Source: S010-25 sp964441285
GTDB lineage: Bacteria; Pseudomonadota; Gammaproteobacteria; SZUA-229
Reading direction: 5' to 3'
Length of the DNA stretch: 64,000 nucleotides
NCBI GenBank assembly: GCA_964441285.1
Contig: CAYTUK010000004.1
Coordinates: 62,001-126,000, forward strand
Below are positions 37,628 to 46,012 of the stretch, piece after piece; the first letter of the stretch is position 1; every line of letters begins with the position of its first letter. Position numbers and translations under genes: made by a program. Below the pieces are notes generated by a model. It did not search any database, was not told the origin of the DNA, and saw only the letters and a program-made list of their open reading frames with translations.

Positions 37628-38860
37628 TTATTTTGGGGCGTATGTTTTCTGGATGTAGGCATTAATCAGGGTTTCAAATTCGGCAGCAATATTGTCGCCC
37701 TTTAAGGTCACGATTCTAACCCCATCTGCATAAACTGGAGCGACTGGATGTTCCCCTGTTCCAGGTAAACTAATGCCTATATTTGCGTGTTTGCTTTCAC
37801 CGGGGCCATTGACTACACAGCCCATTACTGCCACAGACATGTCTTCAACATGATGGTAGTTCTGTTTCCATTGTGGCATTTTTGTGCGCAGATAATTTTG
37901 CACCCGCGAAGCCAGTTCCTGAAAATAGGTGCTGGTGGTGCGGCCACAGCCGGGGCAAGCGGTAACCAGTGGTACAAAAGATCGTACCCCCAGCGTTTGT
38001 AAAATCTCCTGAGCGACAATCACTTCTTTCTCTCGTGGCGCACCAGGTTTGGGCGTGAGTGAAATGCGAATGGTATCGCCAATACCATCATGCAATAAAA
38101 TGCTTAATGCTGCGGTCGAAGCAACAATGCCTTTAGAGCCAATACCTGCTTCGGTGAGACCCAGGTGCAGTGCATAATTACAGCGCTGTGCCAGTGAGCG
38201 ATAGACGCTGATTAAGTCCTGAACCATGCTCATTTTGCAGGAAAGAATAATGCGGTTTTTTTTCAGACCAATGTCCATTGCTGCTGCGGCGCTGTCCAGC
38301 GCAGAGCGAATTACGGTTTCCAGCATAATATGGTGTGCATCCAGAGGGTGTTTGTGCCTGCCATTCTCGTCCATCAGACTGGCGAGTAAACCTTGATCCA
38401 TGCTGCCCCAGTTAACACCAATACGCACGGCTTTATGGTATTTAATGGCGAGCTCTATCATGGTAGCGAACTGGGTTTTACGTTTACTGCCTTTCCCTAC
38501 ATTACCAGGATTAATGCGATACTTTGCCAGTGCTTGAGCACAGTCCGGGTAGTCACTGAGCAGTTTATGGCCGTTGTAGTGAAAGTCGCCAATGAGTGGA
38601 ACCTGACAGAATTTTTTATCCAGAGATTCGCGTATATAGGGCACGGCAGCAGCGGCATTCGCATCATTTACTGTAATGCGTACCAGCTCAGAGCCAGCAT
38701 TGGCCAGTTGCATGATCTGCTGAGTGGTCGCTTCAATATTAGCGGTATCGGTATTTGTCATCGATTGCACCACGATGGGTGCATTTCCGCCAACCAGTAC
38801 GCCATCGATATTAACGCTCAGGGTAGTATGTCTGGGCTGGTAACAGGCTGGGAATTTCAT
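37628..38860 (-). CDS. ispG: 4-hydroxy-3-methylbut-2-enyl diphosphate synthase
   Basis: 410 residues. A [4Fe-4S] enzyme of the MEP isoprenoid pathway that reduces MEcPP to HMBPP. The N-terminal TIM barrel (VQSMTNTDTANIEAT, then LIGDFHYNGHKLL, RINPGNVGKG) is followed by the cluster domain with ligands in CPGCGR and MGCVVNGPGE. It has the long proteobacterial form with the loop LMDENGRHKHPLDAHH. Single gene on the minus strand, flanked on both sides by palindromic repeats (copies B and C). Confidence 0.97.
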   Translation of the reverse strand: MKFPACYQPRHTTLSVNIDGVLVGGNAPIVVQSMTNTDTANIEATTQQIMQLANAGSELVRITVNDANAAAAVPYIRESLDKKFCQVPLIGDFHYNGHKLLSDYPDCAQALAKYRINPGNVGKGSKRKTQFATMIELAIKYHKAVRIGVNWGSMDQGLLASLMDENGRHKHPLDAHHIMLETVIRSALDSAAAAMDIGLKKNRIILSCKMSMVQDLISVYRSLAQRCNYALHLGLTEAGIGSKGIVASTAALSILLHDGIGDTIRISLTPKPGAPREKEVIVAQEILQTLGVRSFVPLVTACPGCGRTTSTYFQELASRVQNYLRTKMPQWKQNYHHVEDMSVAVMGCVVNGPGESKHANIGISLPGTGEHPVAPVYADGVRIVTLKGDNIAAEFETLINAYIQKTYAPK

Positions 38861-38952
38861 GGTGCTTGCTCTGGCATAAAAGGGTATTTTAACTGACTAT
38901 GCTAAGTATTTCATTTATCCTTTACGAATTATCTGCGTGAGTTAATGTAAAC

Positions 38953-39089
38953 TTACTAACAGTACAGAGGAAAAGGATAGCTGGTGTTCAAGGCCGTCAG
39001 TCGCAGGGATGCGGATGTCGAGCTTAGATGGAAGTATTTACAGCGTGTCCTGAACAATCGGTAGCCTTTTTATCTGTTTCAGTAATAAC
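38953..39089 (+). repeat. Palindromic repeat, copy C (class 1 arms)
   Basis: Between divergent ispG and the M18 gene. It begins TTACTAACAGTACAGAGG and ends CTGTTTCAGTAATAAC. The core has GTCGCAGGGATGCGG and AAGTATTTACAGCGTGTC. Arms pair around GGATAGC/GGTAGCC with mismatches. It occupies most of the space where both promoters must lie. Confidence 0.88.
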
Positions 39090-39128
39090 TCATCGGGATG
39101 AACTATTTTAGAGCGTGGAGTATAAACA

Positions 39129-40448
39129 ATGCAGGATACTGAATTTGTAAATGGGTTACTGGCTTTTTTGCAGCACTCACCCACGCCCTTTCACGCTGTC
39201 GGTGAAATGGTGCAACGATTGAGTCAGGCAGGGTTTCAGCGGCTACTGGAATCTGATGAATGGTTTCCTGGCAACCAGGCAGATATATCAGGCCGTTATT
39301 ATGTGATACGCAATGATTCATCTATTATTGCTTTTGTATTAAACAAACCGCTGCCAGAAAATGGTTTTCGCATGATGGGCGCGCACACGGACAGCCCCTG
39401 TTTAAAAGTGAAACCTGAGCCTGAGATTATTAGTCAGAACTATCTACAGCTGGGAGTGGAAATCTATGGCGGTGTTTTATTAAATACCTGGTTTGATCGT
39501 GAGCTGTCACTTGCGGGTAAAGTCAGTTTTGTTGATCGCAAGGGGACGGTGCAACATGCGCTGATCGATTTTGAAAAGACCGTTGCGGTCATTCCCAGTC
39601 TGGCAATTCATCTTGACCGTGAAGCGAATAATAATCACTGTATTAATGCACAGCAGCATATGCCACCGGTATTAATGAAAATCCCAGATGGCAAACAAAC
39701 GCAAGTTAATTTTCGTAAAATTCTATTAAGTCTGGTGCAGGCTCAGCACGAAACAATGAAGGCGGAGCAAGTGCTGGATTATGAGTTAAGTTTTTATGAT
39801 GTGCAGGTACCGGCTGTTGTTGGTTTGCATGATGATTTTATTGCCAGTGCGCGGCTGGATAATTTGCTCAGTTGTTACACTGCTTTGCAGGCGCTGCTCA
39901 AAACGCAATCAGCGCAAAATTGTCTGTTAGTGTGCAATGATCACGAAGAAGTCGGCAGCATGTCATCATCGGGTGCACAGGGGATATTTTTAAAATCGGT
40001 ACTTGAGCGGATTTGCAACCATAATGCAGTTACATCATCCAGTCAGACTTTTTTGCGCGCAATGGATAACAGTATGATGATCTCTGTGGATAATGCGCAC
40101 GGAGTACATCCTAATTACATGGATAAATTTGATGCGAATCATGGGCCATTATTAAATAATGGCCCAGTTATTAAAAAAAATGCCAGTCAGCGTTACGCAA
40201 CCGCTAGTGACACCAGCGCCAGATTTAAAATGTTGTGTGAGCAGGCAGATGTGCCAGTACAATCTTTTGTGATGCGTTCTGATATGGCCTGTGGTAGTAC
40301 GATTGGTCCGATTACGGCAGCTCAAACAGGCGTAAAGACACTGGATGTGGGCGTACCTACTTTTGCGATGCATTCCATTCGGGAACTGGCAGGACGCTGG
40401 GATGCTTATTATTTGTATCGGGTTTTAAAACAGTACTGTCAGTCTTGA
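39129..40448 (+). CDS. apeB: M18 family aminopeptidase
   Basis: 439 residues. A cytosolic zinc aminopeptidase releasing N-terminal residues, with the usual length and three motifs: GAHTDSPCLKVKP (first metal His-x-Asp, about residue 81), CNDHEEVGSMSSSGAQG (catalytic Glu pair, about 275-290) and the C-terminal GVPTFAMHSIRE metal His. Its last codon and TGA stop (CAG TCT TGA) overlap a solo repeat arm beginning at 40442. Confidence 0.95.
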   Translation: MQDTEFVNGLLAFLQHSPTPFHAVGEMVQRLSQAGFQRLLESDEWFPGNQADISGRYYVIRNDSSIIAFVLNKPLPENGFRMMGAHTDSPCLKVKPEPEIISQNYLQLGVEIYGGVLLNTWFDRELSLAGKVSFVDRKGTVQHALIDFEKTVAVIPSLAIHLDREANNNHCINAQQHMPPVLMKIPDGKQTQVNFRKILLSLVQAQHETMKAEQVLDYELSFYDVQVPAVVGLHDDFIASARLDNLLSCYTALQALLKTQSAQNCLLVCNDHEEVGSMSSSGAQGIFLKSVLERICNHNAVTSSSQTFLRAMDNSMMISVDNAHGVHPNYMDKFDANHGPLLNNGPVIKKNASQRYATASDTSARFKMLCEQADVPVQSFVMRSDMACGSTIGPITAAQTGVKTLDVGVPTFAMHSIRELAGRWDAYYLYRVLKQYCQS

Positions 40449-40484
40449 ATACCAGACATCCTTTTTATCTGTTTCAGTAATAAC
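40442..40484 (+). repeat. Solo right arm of the palindrome family
   Basis: GTCTTGAAT followed by TCCTTTTTATCTGTTTCAGT and AATAAC corresponds to the right arm of copy C (39048-39089) with a short deletion. No core or left arm. The arm supplies the stop codon of the aminopeptidase gene. Confidence 0.7.
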
Positions 40485-40558
40485 TATAGCCATAAGCCGC
40501 TTTTTTGGTTTATTTTTTTTGCGATGAAATTACACAAAATCAGTACAACGATATATAC

Positions 40559-40693
40559 TTATTACTGAAACGAATGAAAAGGATGCGCATTGTTAAAGAC
40601 ATGCGATGAATACATCCCTGTCGACTCGACACCCGCATCCTGCGGCTGACGGTCTTGAATAATGGGTATTCTTTTCATCTGTACTGTTAGTAA
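40559..40693 (-). repeat. Palindromic repeat, copy H (class 1, complete)
   Basis: Minus-oriented. Read on the minus strand: TTACTAACAGTACAGATGAA, arm AAGAATACCCATTATTCAAGAC, core with CCGCAGGATGCGG and TGTCGAGTCGACA hairpins, then right arm ending CGTTTCAGTAATAA. Both arms and the core are complete. Confidence 0.9.
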
Positions 40694-40710
40694 AAGCAAC
40701 GATTACTGCT

Positions 40711-40752
40711 TATTCGAACGAAGCACATCCTTTTCATTCGTACTATTAATAA
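40711..40752 (+). repeat. Solo right arm, copy-I type
   Basis: TATTCGAACGAAGCACATCC then TTTTCATTCGTACTATTAAT resembles the right end of copy I (56970-57010: TTGAACGAAGCATTGTC...TTTGTACCGTTAATAAC) and lacks a core. Confidence 0.65.
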
Positions 40753-40770
40753 ATCACTAGAATTAAACCC

Positions 40771-41985
40771 ATGCTCACGTTGAAAAAGTCACATAAACTG
40801 GATACTGTTTGTTACGATATTCGAGGCCCAGTGCATCGGGAAGCCCGCCGTCTTGAAGAAGAAGGGCACAAAATTCTTAAACTGAATATTGGCAACCCAT
40901 CGCCATTCGGCTTTGATGCGCCGGAAGAAATCGTTCAGGATATGATTTATAACGTCCCGCTTTCCCAGGGTTATAGCGATTCTCGCGGCTTATTCACCGG
41001 ACGCAAAGCGGTGATGCAATATTGTCAGCAAAAGAATATTTCCAATGTTGAGATTGATGATGTTTATCTGGGTAATGGAGCCAGTGAGTTAATTGTGATG
41101 TCGATGCAGGCATTGTTAAACAATGGTGATGAAGTTTTAATTCCAGCACCCGATTATCCATTATGGACGGCCTCAGTCTGCCTGTCCGGTGGTAAGGCAG
41201 TACATTATTTATGTGATGAACAGTCTGACTGGTATCCAGATATCGACGATATAAAAAGTAAAATTACGGATAAAACACGAGGCATTGTTATTATCAACCC
41301 GAATAATCCAACGGGGGCGCTCTATCCAGTGGCAATACTGGAAGCGATTATTGAACTGGCGCGTAAACACAGTCTGATTATTTTTTCAGATGAAATCTAT
41401 GACAAGATTTTATATGATGAGGCGAAACATGTATCTACAGCTTCGCTTGCAGATGATATTGTGTTCATAACGTATAACGGTTTATCCAAAGCTTATCGTG
41501 TTGCCGGGTTTCGTGCTGGCTGGATGGTCATCAGTGGGGCGAAAAGTTACGCAACCGACTATATCGAAGGCATCGAATTACTGGCTTCGATGCGCCTGTG
41601 TTCCAATGTGCCGGGTCAACATGCTATTCAGACAGCACTGGGTGGTTACCAGAGTATCAATGAGTTGATCGCGCCAGGTGGTCGGCTTCGACAACAACGC
41701 GATCTGGCGTATGAAATGGTTTCAGCAATACCCGGTGTCAGTTGCATCAAACCGCAGGGAGCGATGTACCTGTTTGCAAAACTCGACCAGAAAAAATTTA
41801 ACATCAGTAATGATGAAAAAATGGTGCTGGATTTATTAACCCAGGAAAAAATATTAATCGTCCACGGTTCTGCCTTTAACTGGCCGGGCACTGACCATTT
41901 TAGAATTGTATTTTTACCGCGAGTTGATGAGCTGGAAAAAGCCATTAACCACATTGCAAATTTTCTGCAAAGTTATTCTCAATAA
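40771..41985 (+). CDS. alaA: Glutamate-pyruvate aminotransferase AlaA
   Basis: 404 residues, PLP-dependent class I/II aminotransferase, main route to alanine in E. coli. The PLP lysine is K240 in NGLSKAYRVAGFRAGW. NNPTGALYP and FSDEIYDKI mark the cofactor pocket. The N-terminus KSHKLDTVCYDIRGPVHREA and GNPSPFGFDAPEEI follow AlaA rather than aspartate aminotransferases. Ribosome-binding site weak. yggS follows after 21 bp and is probably co-transcribed; both depend on PLP. Confidence 0.95.
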   Translation: MLTLKKSHKLDTVCYDIRGPVHREARRLEEEGHKILKLNIGNPSPFGFDAPEEIVQDMIYNVPLSQGYSDSRGLFTGRKAVMQYCQQKNISNVEIDDVYLGNGASELIVMSMQALLNNGDEVLIPAPDYPLWTASVCLSGGKAVHYLCDEQSDWYPDIDDIKSKITDKTRGIVIINPNNPTGALYPVAILEAIIELARKHSLIIFSDEIYDKILYDEAKHVSTASLADDIVFITYNGLSKAYRVAGFRAGWMVISGAKSYATDYIEGIELLASMRLCSNVPGQHAIQTALGGYQSINELIAPGGRLRQQRDLAYEMVSAIPGVSCIKPQGAMYLFAKLDQKKFNISNDEKMVLDLLTQEKILIVHGSAFNWPGTDHFRIVFLPRVDELEKAINHIANFLQSYSQ

Positions 41986-42006
41986 GTATTACGGTTATAT
42001 TTTATC

Positions 42007-42705
42007 GTGACGAAACTGGCAGAAAATTATTACCACGTTATTGAGCGTATTGAAGCAAGTGTTAAAAAATCTTCTCGTTCGATTGATGAGATAACGCTCA
42101 TTGCTGTATCCAAAACACGGACACTTAACGCAGTAAAAACATTATTACAGCTTGGTCAGCATGCCTTTGGTGAAAATACCATTCAGGATGCGATGACGAA
42201 GATTCCAGAATTATCAAATACCTCAGCACAATGGCATTTTATCGGCCACCTGCAATCTAAAAAATCGAAATTCATTCCCGGTTATTTTCAATGGCTGCAT
42301 TCTGTGGATAATTTAAGTCTGGCGCAGAAATTATCCACTGCAATGCAAAAATATAATGCATCGGCGGTATTAAATTGCTTAATTCAGGTGAACGTAAGTG
42401 AAGAACAGAGCAAATCAGGGTTATTGGCCACTGAACTACTGCCATTCTATGAACGGTTACAGAAACTAAGTCTACCTGGTTTGTGCTGGCGCGGGTTAAT
42501 GACCATTGGCGTCCAGGGTGATAATAAGCAGACCCGAAAATCTTTTGAGTTATTAAGAACGTTACAACAAAAAGTGAGTAGCGATTTTGACCGCAATAAT
42601 TTTGATCAGCTATCAATGGGGATGAGTGGTGATTATACAGTGGCGATTGAAGAAGGGGCAACACTGGTGCGGGTGGGTACTGACATATTCGGCAGCAGGC
42701 ATTAG
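42007..42705 (+). CDS. yggS: YggS-family PLP homeostasis protein
   Basis: 232 residues. A single-domain PLP-binding barrel related to alanine racemase N-terminal domains; it buffers free PLP and has no known enzymatic activity. Motifs are LIAVSKTRTLNAVKTL (PLP lysine), FGENTIQDAMTK, WHFIGHLQSKK, CWRGLMTIG and LSMGMSGDYTVAIEEGATLVRVGTDIFG. The start is GTG at 42007 with no clear Shine-Dalgarno sequence, so coupling to alaA is likely. Confidence 0.95.
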   Translation: MTKLAENYYHVIERIEASVKKSSRSIDEITLIAVSKTRTLNAVKTLLQLGQHAFGENTIQDAMTKIPELSNTSAQWHFIGHLQSKKSKFIPGYFQWLHSVDNLSLAQKLSTAMQKYNASAVLNCLIQVNVSEEQSKSGLLATELLPFYERLQKLSLPGLCWRGLMTIGVQGDNKQTRKSFELLRTLQQKVSSDFDRNNFDQLSMGMSGDYTVAIEEGATLVRVGTDIFGSRH

Positions 42706-43079
42706 TGAACAGTTTCTCCAGCCAGCTAAAATCAGTTAAGTAAAAGCGGGCACGTAAGTAAGTAAGTAAGACAAACAAACGTGCCCTAGCAGCGCATGAT
42801 TGCTGCCAAACTCTTCTGCAATCACACTACATTTTGTTTTGTCTCATTTGGTCAAAAATTTTTTACTATAAACTAAAGGTTAGATAGTCATTATTAAATT
42901 TAATGGTATGGTGGTGTTCGAACCTTAATAAGCGACCTGTGTTTTATTATATTATAAAATAATAATATAATCAATTAAACGAGCATAAAACAGGTGATGA
43001 CCCTGGCTATTTATACTCGTTTTCTGTTCTGGGTGAAGGCCTGGTATCGTTTAAGCTATTCTTGTGTTTGGGTTAGCCG
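42706..43079. other. AT-rich intergenic region, convergent ends
   Basis: 374 bp between yggS and the convergent low-complexity gene. It contains the stem-loop 42748-42786 and an AT-rich stretch 42940-42975 flanked by TTTTAT/ATAAAA and CCTGT/ACAGG inverted repeats. No gene seen. Confidence 0.55.
42748..42786. repeat. Hairpin with tetranucleotide repeat in the loop
   Basis: GGGCACGT (42748-42755) pairs perfectly with ACGTGCCC (42779-42786). Most of the loop is a GTAA tandem repeat of four units (42754-42769). It lies 43 bp after yggS. There is no T run, so it would be an atypical terminator. Confidence 0.6.
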
Positions 43080-44276
43080 TTATCGGTGCAACTTTTTATC
43101 TGGTTTTATCAGGGTTGACTTACTTACAAGTTGCTTCACTTTGTTTTGTAAATACCAGAAACGACTATTAATTTCCTGCATCTTCAGCATTGCCCGTTGG
43201 CGGTAATCGTCTGCGTGCTGGAAAACACGTTTTTGCATTTCTCGCATCTGTGCCAGATATTCTATCTGGTGTTCGAGTTCAGCCCGAATTCTGCTATCTC
43301 TGATTCTGTTATCGTTGTCCAGGCGCTGTCTTTCCATCGTCTGTACCATCATTTTCTGTTGTTGTTTTGCTGCTGTGTGCGGTTGCCAGTTCCGCCTGTT
43401 TATTGTCTGTAATGTCCTTTGTGGCAGACGATTAAATGGTCGACTGAATTGTGGATTGGGTTGTGGATTAAAGCGCGAATTAGGCTGAGGCACAAATTGT
43501 GGTCTGAATCGGGGCTGTGGTTCATGCCGATAATACCATTGAGGATGCATGGCGGAATTATTTGAATATGCGCCGTAGGCAGATAAGCGCTGTTCATGTA
43601 TTGATGGTTGGTGATGCATAAACATATATTTGCGCAGCATTGCGTGAGAAGGTGATATTTTATTTGATAAATACCGTCTATCTGGATTCAGCCGATTTGA
43701 GCTAACGGCCTGTTTATTTATATTTCTTGTCACAGGAACTGGTTTTATCGGCGTGCTTTTTGCAGTAACAGGCGTTAATGTTTTTTCCTGCGTAACAGCA
43801 AAGACGGCGGTATTATTATGAGCATCTGTGGTTTTGTTGGCAGGGTTAGAATTTATTGGCTTCGTGATAACAGGTTTGTTTTGTAATGCATTCTGTTTTG
43901 TCGAAGTCCTGGCTGGGTTAATTGGCTTAACTGTGCTTAATTTTCTATCTGTTGTTTGAATATGGCGGGTATTGTCCTTTGCAGTGTGGTTCGGATTCGC
44001 ATGGTTGGAAGATAGAAGTGTGTTATTTGCCGGTATCGTTTTCAGTGGGGCTGAAATCGTATTTTTTACCTTGGCTAGCGGGTTTGTCTCAGGTTTGATG
44101 GTGCTATTTTTTTGCTTCACGGCGGTGGATATTGTGGTCTCATTAGCCGCTTTCAATGATTCATGTTGGCTTTTATAAAAAGTAGCGATGATAACGATTG
44201 CTGAAATTAAAACCAGTACAATGGGTATAAAATAATTATTTTCACTCTTTTTCAGGGTGTTATTTGAGTCAGTCAT
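43080..44276 (-). CDS. Unrecognised single-pass membrane protein, low complexity
   Basis: 398 residues. I do not recognise a family. Residues 15-35 (YFIPIVLVLISAIVIIATFY) form one membrane anchor. Residues 36-200 are Asn/Lys/Thr/Pro-rich and disordered. Residues about 245-300 carry a Pro/Gln/Asn/Phe/Arg-rich run with short repeats (RFRPQF, PQPNSRFNPQ, PQFSRPF). The C-terminal 90 residues are charged and probably a coiled coil. The orientation is uncertain; Lys/Ser/Asn before the anchor suggests the N-terminus is cytosolic. It lies on the same strand downstream of the sulfur-globule-type gene but beyond its terminator. Confidence 0.7.
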   Translation of the reverse strand: MTDSNNTLKKSENNYFIPIVLVLISAIVIIATFYKSQHESLKAANETTISTAVKQKNSTIKPETNPLAKVKNTISAPLKTIPANNTLLSSNHANPNHTAKDNTRHIQTTDRKLSTVKPINPARTSTKQNALQNKPVITKPINSNPANKTTDAHNNTAVFAVTQEKTLTPVTAKSTPIKPVPVTRNINKQAVSSNRLNPDRRYLSNKISPSHAMLRKYMFMHHQPSIHEQRLSAYGAYSNNSAMHPQWYYRHEPQPRFRPQFVPQPNSRFNPQPNPQFSRPFNRLPQRTLQTINRRNWQPHTAAKQQQKMMVQTMERQRLDNDNRIRDSRIRAELEHQIEYLAQMREMQKRVFQHADDYRQRAMLKMQEINSRFWYLQNKVKQLVSKSTLIKPDKKLHR

Positions 44277-44474
44277 AAGTGTTTCCAGATTTTCGAATGT
44301 TGAAAATAGTGCTTATCGATAAAGCTTACTGATAGTCGGTTACTCAGAGGCTACCTGGCTCAGTTGATGAGTAACAGAGGGCTTATTTTAATACTAAAGA
44401 GATCAAATATCAGTAATGTTTAGCTTTTTTATCTCTTAGAGTATCTCTGATGAATTCTGTATGCAGTAAATTGT

Positions 44475-44590
44475 ACCAACAGTACAGATGAAAAGGCTAC
44501 CTATGGTTCAAGACCGTCAGTCGCAGGAATGCAGGTGTCGAGTCTACATGGATATATTCACCGCATGTCTTTAACCATATGATGTAGCTT
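44475..44590 (+). repeat. Palindromic repeat, copy D (right arm decayed)
   Basis: ACCAACAGTACAGATGAAAA, arm GGCTACCTATGGTTCAAGAC, core GTCGCAGGAATGCAGG...GATATATTCACCGCATGTC, then AACCATATGATGTAGCTTCA, where the right arm no longer pairs well. Confidence 0.82.
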
Positions 44591-44664
44591 CACTACTATG
44601 AAATATCCAAGTTCAGTTTGTCTGAGTACATATTCTCTTTTTATCAAAGAACGTATTGCACATA

Positions 44665-44699
44665 AAAAAGCCCAACCTCCTGTGGAGGTTGGGCTTTTT
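44665..44699 (-). terminator. Terminator of the sulfur-globule-type gene
   Basis: AAAAAGCCCAACCTCC, loop TGT, GGAGGTTGGGCTTTTT: an 11-bp GC-rich stem with A/T tails on both sides, 17 bp after the stop codon on the minus strand. The strongest intrinsic terminator in the window, as expected for a highly expressed gene. Confidence 0.93.
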
Positions 44700-44715
44700 C
44701 CGCTAAATGAAAAAC

Positions 44716-45489
44716 TTATTTAGCTTTTTTCGTTACTTTAGCCGGTGCAGCATGAGGTGCTGGTGCGTGGCCATAAGGTGCTGGTGCATAACCGTAAGGT
44801 GCATAACCATTATAGCCATTACCGTTGTAGCCGTTATAACCATTACCGTTGTAACCATTATAGCCATTACCATTGTAGCCGTTATAACCATTGCCATAAC
44901 CGTTACCACGAGCAGAACCGTTACCTTTTGCTTTCATGCCAAAAGAGAAGTTGCTGTTGAAGTTTCCGTTAGCAGCCCCATTGCCATAACCGTTACCATT
45001 ACCATTGCCGTAACCGTTACCATTGTTGTTACCGTTCCAGTTGTTACCATTGTTGTAGTGAGGGTTACCGTGGTAGGGATGGTTGTATGAGCCGTTAGCA
45101 CTGTTCTGGCCTTGTGCGCCGCCGGTTTTAGCAACTGCCTGAGATGACGGTGCAGTACGAGGCGCTGGTGCATAGCCGTAAGGTGCGCCGCGGTAACCGT
45201 TATAACCATTATTGTAGCCATAGCCATTATAACCGTTGTAGCCGTTATAACCATTACCGTTGCCGCGAGCAGAGCCGTTGCCTTTAACTTTCATGCCGAA
45301 AGAGAAGCTGCCGTCAGCAGAACCGTCAGTTGCACCATTACCATTACTGTAACCGTTTCCATTGCTATAACCATTGTTATTCCAGTTGGAATTATTGTTA
45401 TTGCCAAAGAAAGGCATATCCCAGCTTGCAGATGCAGCTGAAGATACGGCTAAAAGTGAAGCCGCAGCGATTATATGTAAAGATTTCAT
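44716..45489 (-). CDS. Sulfur-globule-type secreted Gly/Asn/Tyr-rich protein
   Basis: 257 residues. Signal peptide 1-21 (KSLHIIAAASLLAVSSAASA). The mature chain is almost only Asn, Gly, Tyr, Ala and Pro. Two homologous modules (about residues 59-110 and 177-250) each begin FSFGMK(V/A)KGNGSARGN, continue with NGYNGYNG repeats and end in APYGYAPAP, joined by an Asn-rich linker. The composition and the F-G-M-K/S-A-R-G-N and YGYAP features resemble Sgp proteins that coat periplasmic sulfur globules in purple and colourless sulfur bacteria; assignment is by resemblance, not search. GAGGA precedes the start. It has its own promoter and terminator. Confidence 0.78.
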   Translation of the reverse strand: MKSLHIIAAASLLAVSSAASASWDMPFFGNNNNSNWNNNGYSNGNGYSNGNGATDGSADGSFSFGMKVKGNGSARGNGNGYNGYNGYNGYGYNNGYNGYRGAPYGYAPAPRTAPSSQAVAKTGGAQGQNSANGSYNHPYHGNPHYNNGNNWNGNNNGNGYGNGNGNGYGNGAANGNFNSNFSFGMKAKGNGSARGNGYGNGYNGYNGNGYNGYNGNGYNGYNGNGYNGYAPYGYAPAPYGHAPAPHAAPAKVTKKAK

Positions 45490-45539
45490 TTGTATATCCT
45501 CAATTATGTATTAGACAGCTAAAAATTTCATGCGCTTAA

Positions 45540-45555
45540 TGGTTCTATTGAACCA
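45540..45555 (-). promoter_or_regulatory. Dyad at the transcript start
   Basis: TGGTTC-TATT-GAACCA, starting about two bases after the predicted transcription start near 45557. It could be an operator that blocks initiation, or a 5' hairpin that stabilises the mRNA. Confidence 0.45.
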
Positions 45556-45563
45556 ATGATTCC

Positions 45564-45593
45564 ATTATATTAGATTATACGAATATAAGTCAA
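45564..45593 (-). promoter_or_regulatory. Sigma-70 promoter of the sulfur-globule-type gene
   Basis: On the minus strand TTGACT (45593-45588), an 18-base spacer and a consensus TATAAT (45569-45564). Predicted leader of about 68 bases. An AT-rich tract lies just upstream. Confidence 0.72.
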
Positions 45594-46012
45594 TTATAAA
45601 ATACTTTTATATCTATATTCTTATATGAGTATATATCTTTGCGTTTCTACCTTTTGTTTTTAGAAACATGAGGTTGTGGCTATTATTTTATTTTATTTTT
45701 TAAGGTAACTTATCTCTTAGTCGTTATTTCTTCAAAGGCGGTAGTGTACCATCAGGTTTCTTTATAGCGTATCAGGCATACTTTTTGCTTTGTTGGTTGC
45801 AGAATACATAAAGCAAACAGCCAACTTTGACAGGAGTCGGCTGTTACCATCAACACAGCTTAAAGATAGAATAAATGACTTATTTAAAGTGAATAATGTG
45901 TTTTCGAGGTGAGAAAAAGATTGCTTTAGCAGAAGGGTGAAATACGCAAGCTGAAAATTACGACTACTGATGATTACAGTCGTTCTGGTAATTGAAGTCC
46001 TGCAGTGTAAAG

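Larger units (their letters stand above)
40449..40770. other. Repeat-filled intergenic region
   Basis: 322 bp between two co-oriented genes, made up of a solo arm, one complete copy (40559-40693) and another solo arm (40711-40752). The remaining stretch 40485-40558 is T-rich and shows nothing else. Confidence 0.8.
44277..44715. other. Intergenic region with repeat D and terminator
   Basis: 439 bp. GTTACTCA and TGAGTAAC at 44339-44374 form an inverted repeat near the start of the downstream gene. Repeat copy D fills 44475-44590. The terminator of the upstream gene is at 44665-44699. No coding sequence. Confidence 0.6.
45490..46012. other. Upstream region of the sulfur-globule-type gene
   Basis: 523 bp. 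The first 100 bp hold its leader, dyad and promoter. 45594-45720 is very AT-rich and may act as an UP element or curved DNA. Around 45820-45852 AACAGCC and GGCTGTT pair across 16 bases without a T run. No gene found. Confidence 0.55.

Noticed and set aside
44707..45090. Open frame of 127 codons on the plus strand with a Val/Ile/Thr-rich product
   Set aside because: It is the antisense of the repetitive NGYNGY codons of the sulfur-globule-type gene, has no ribosome-binding site and overlaps the terminator.
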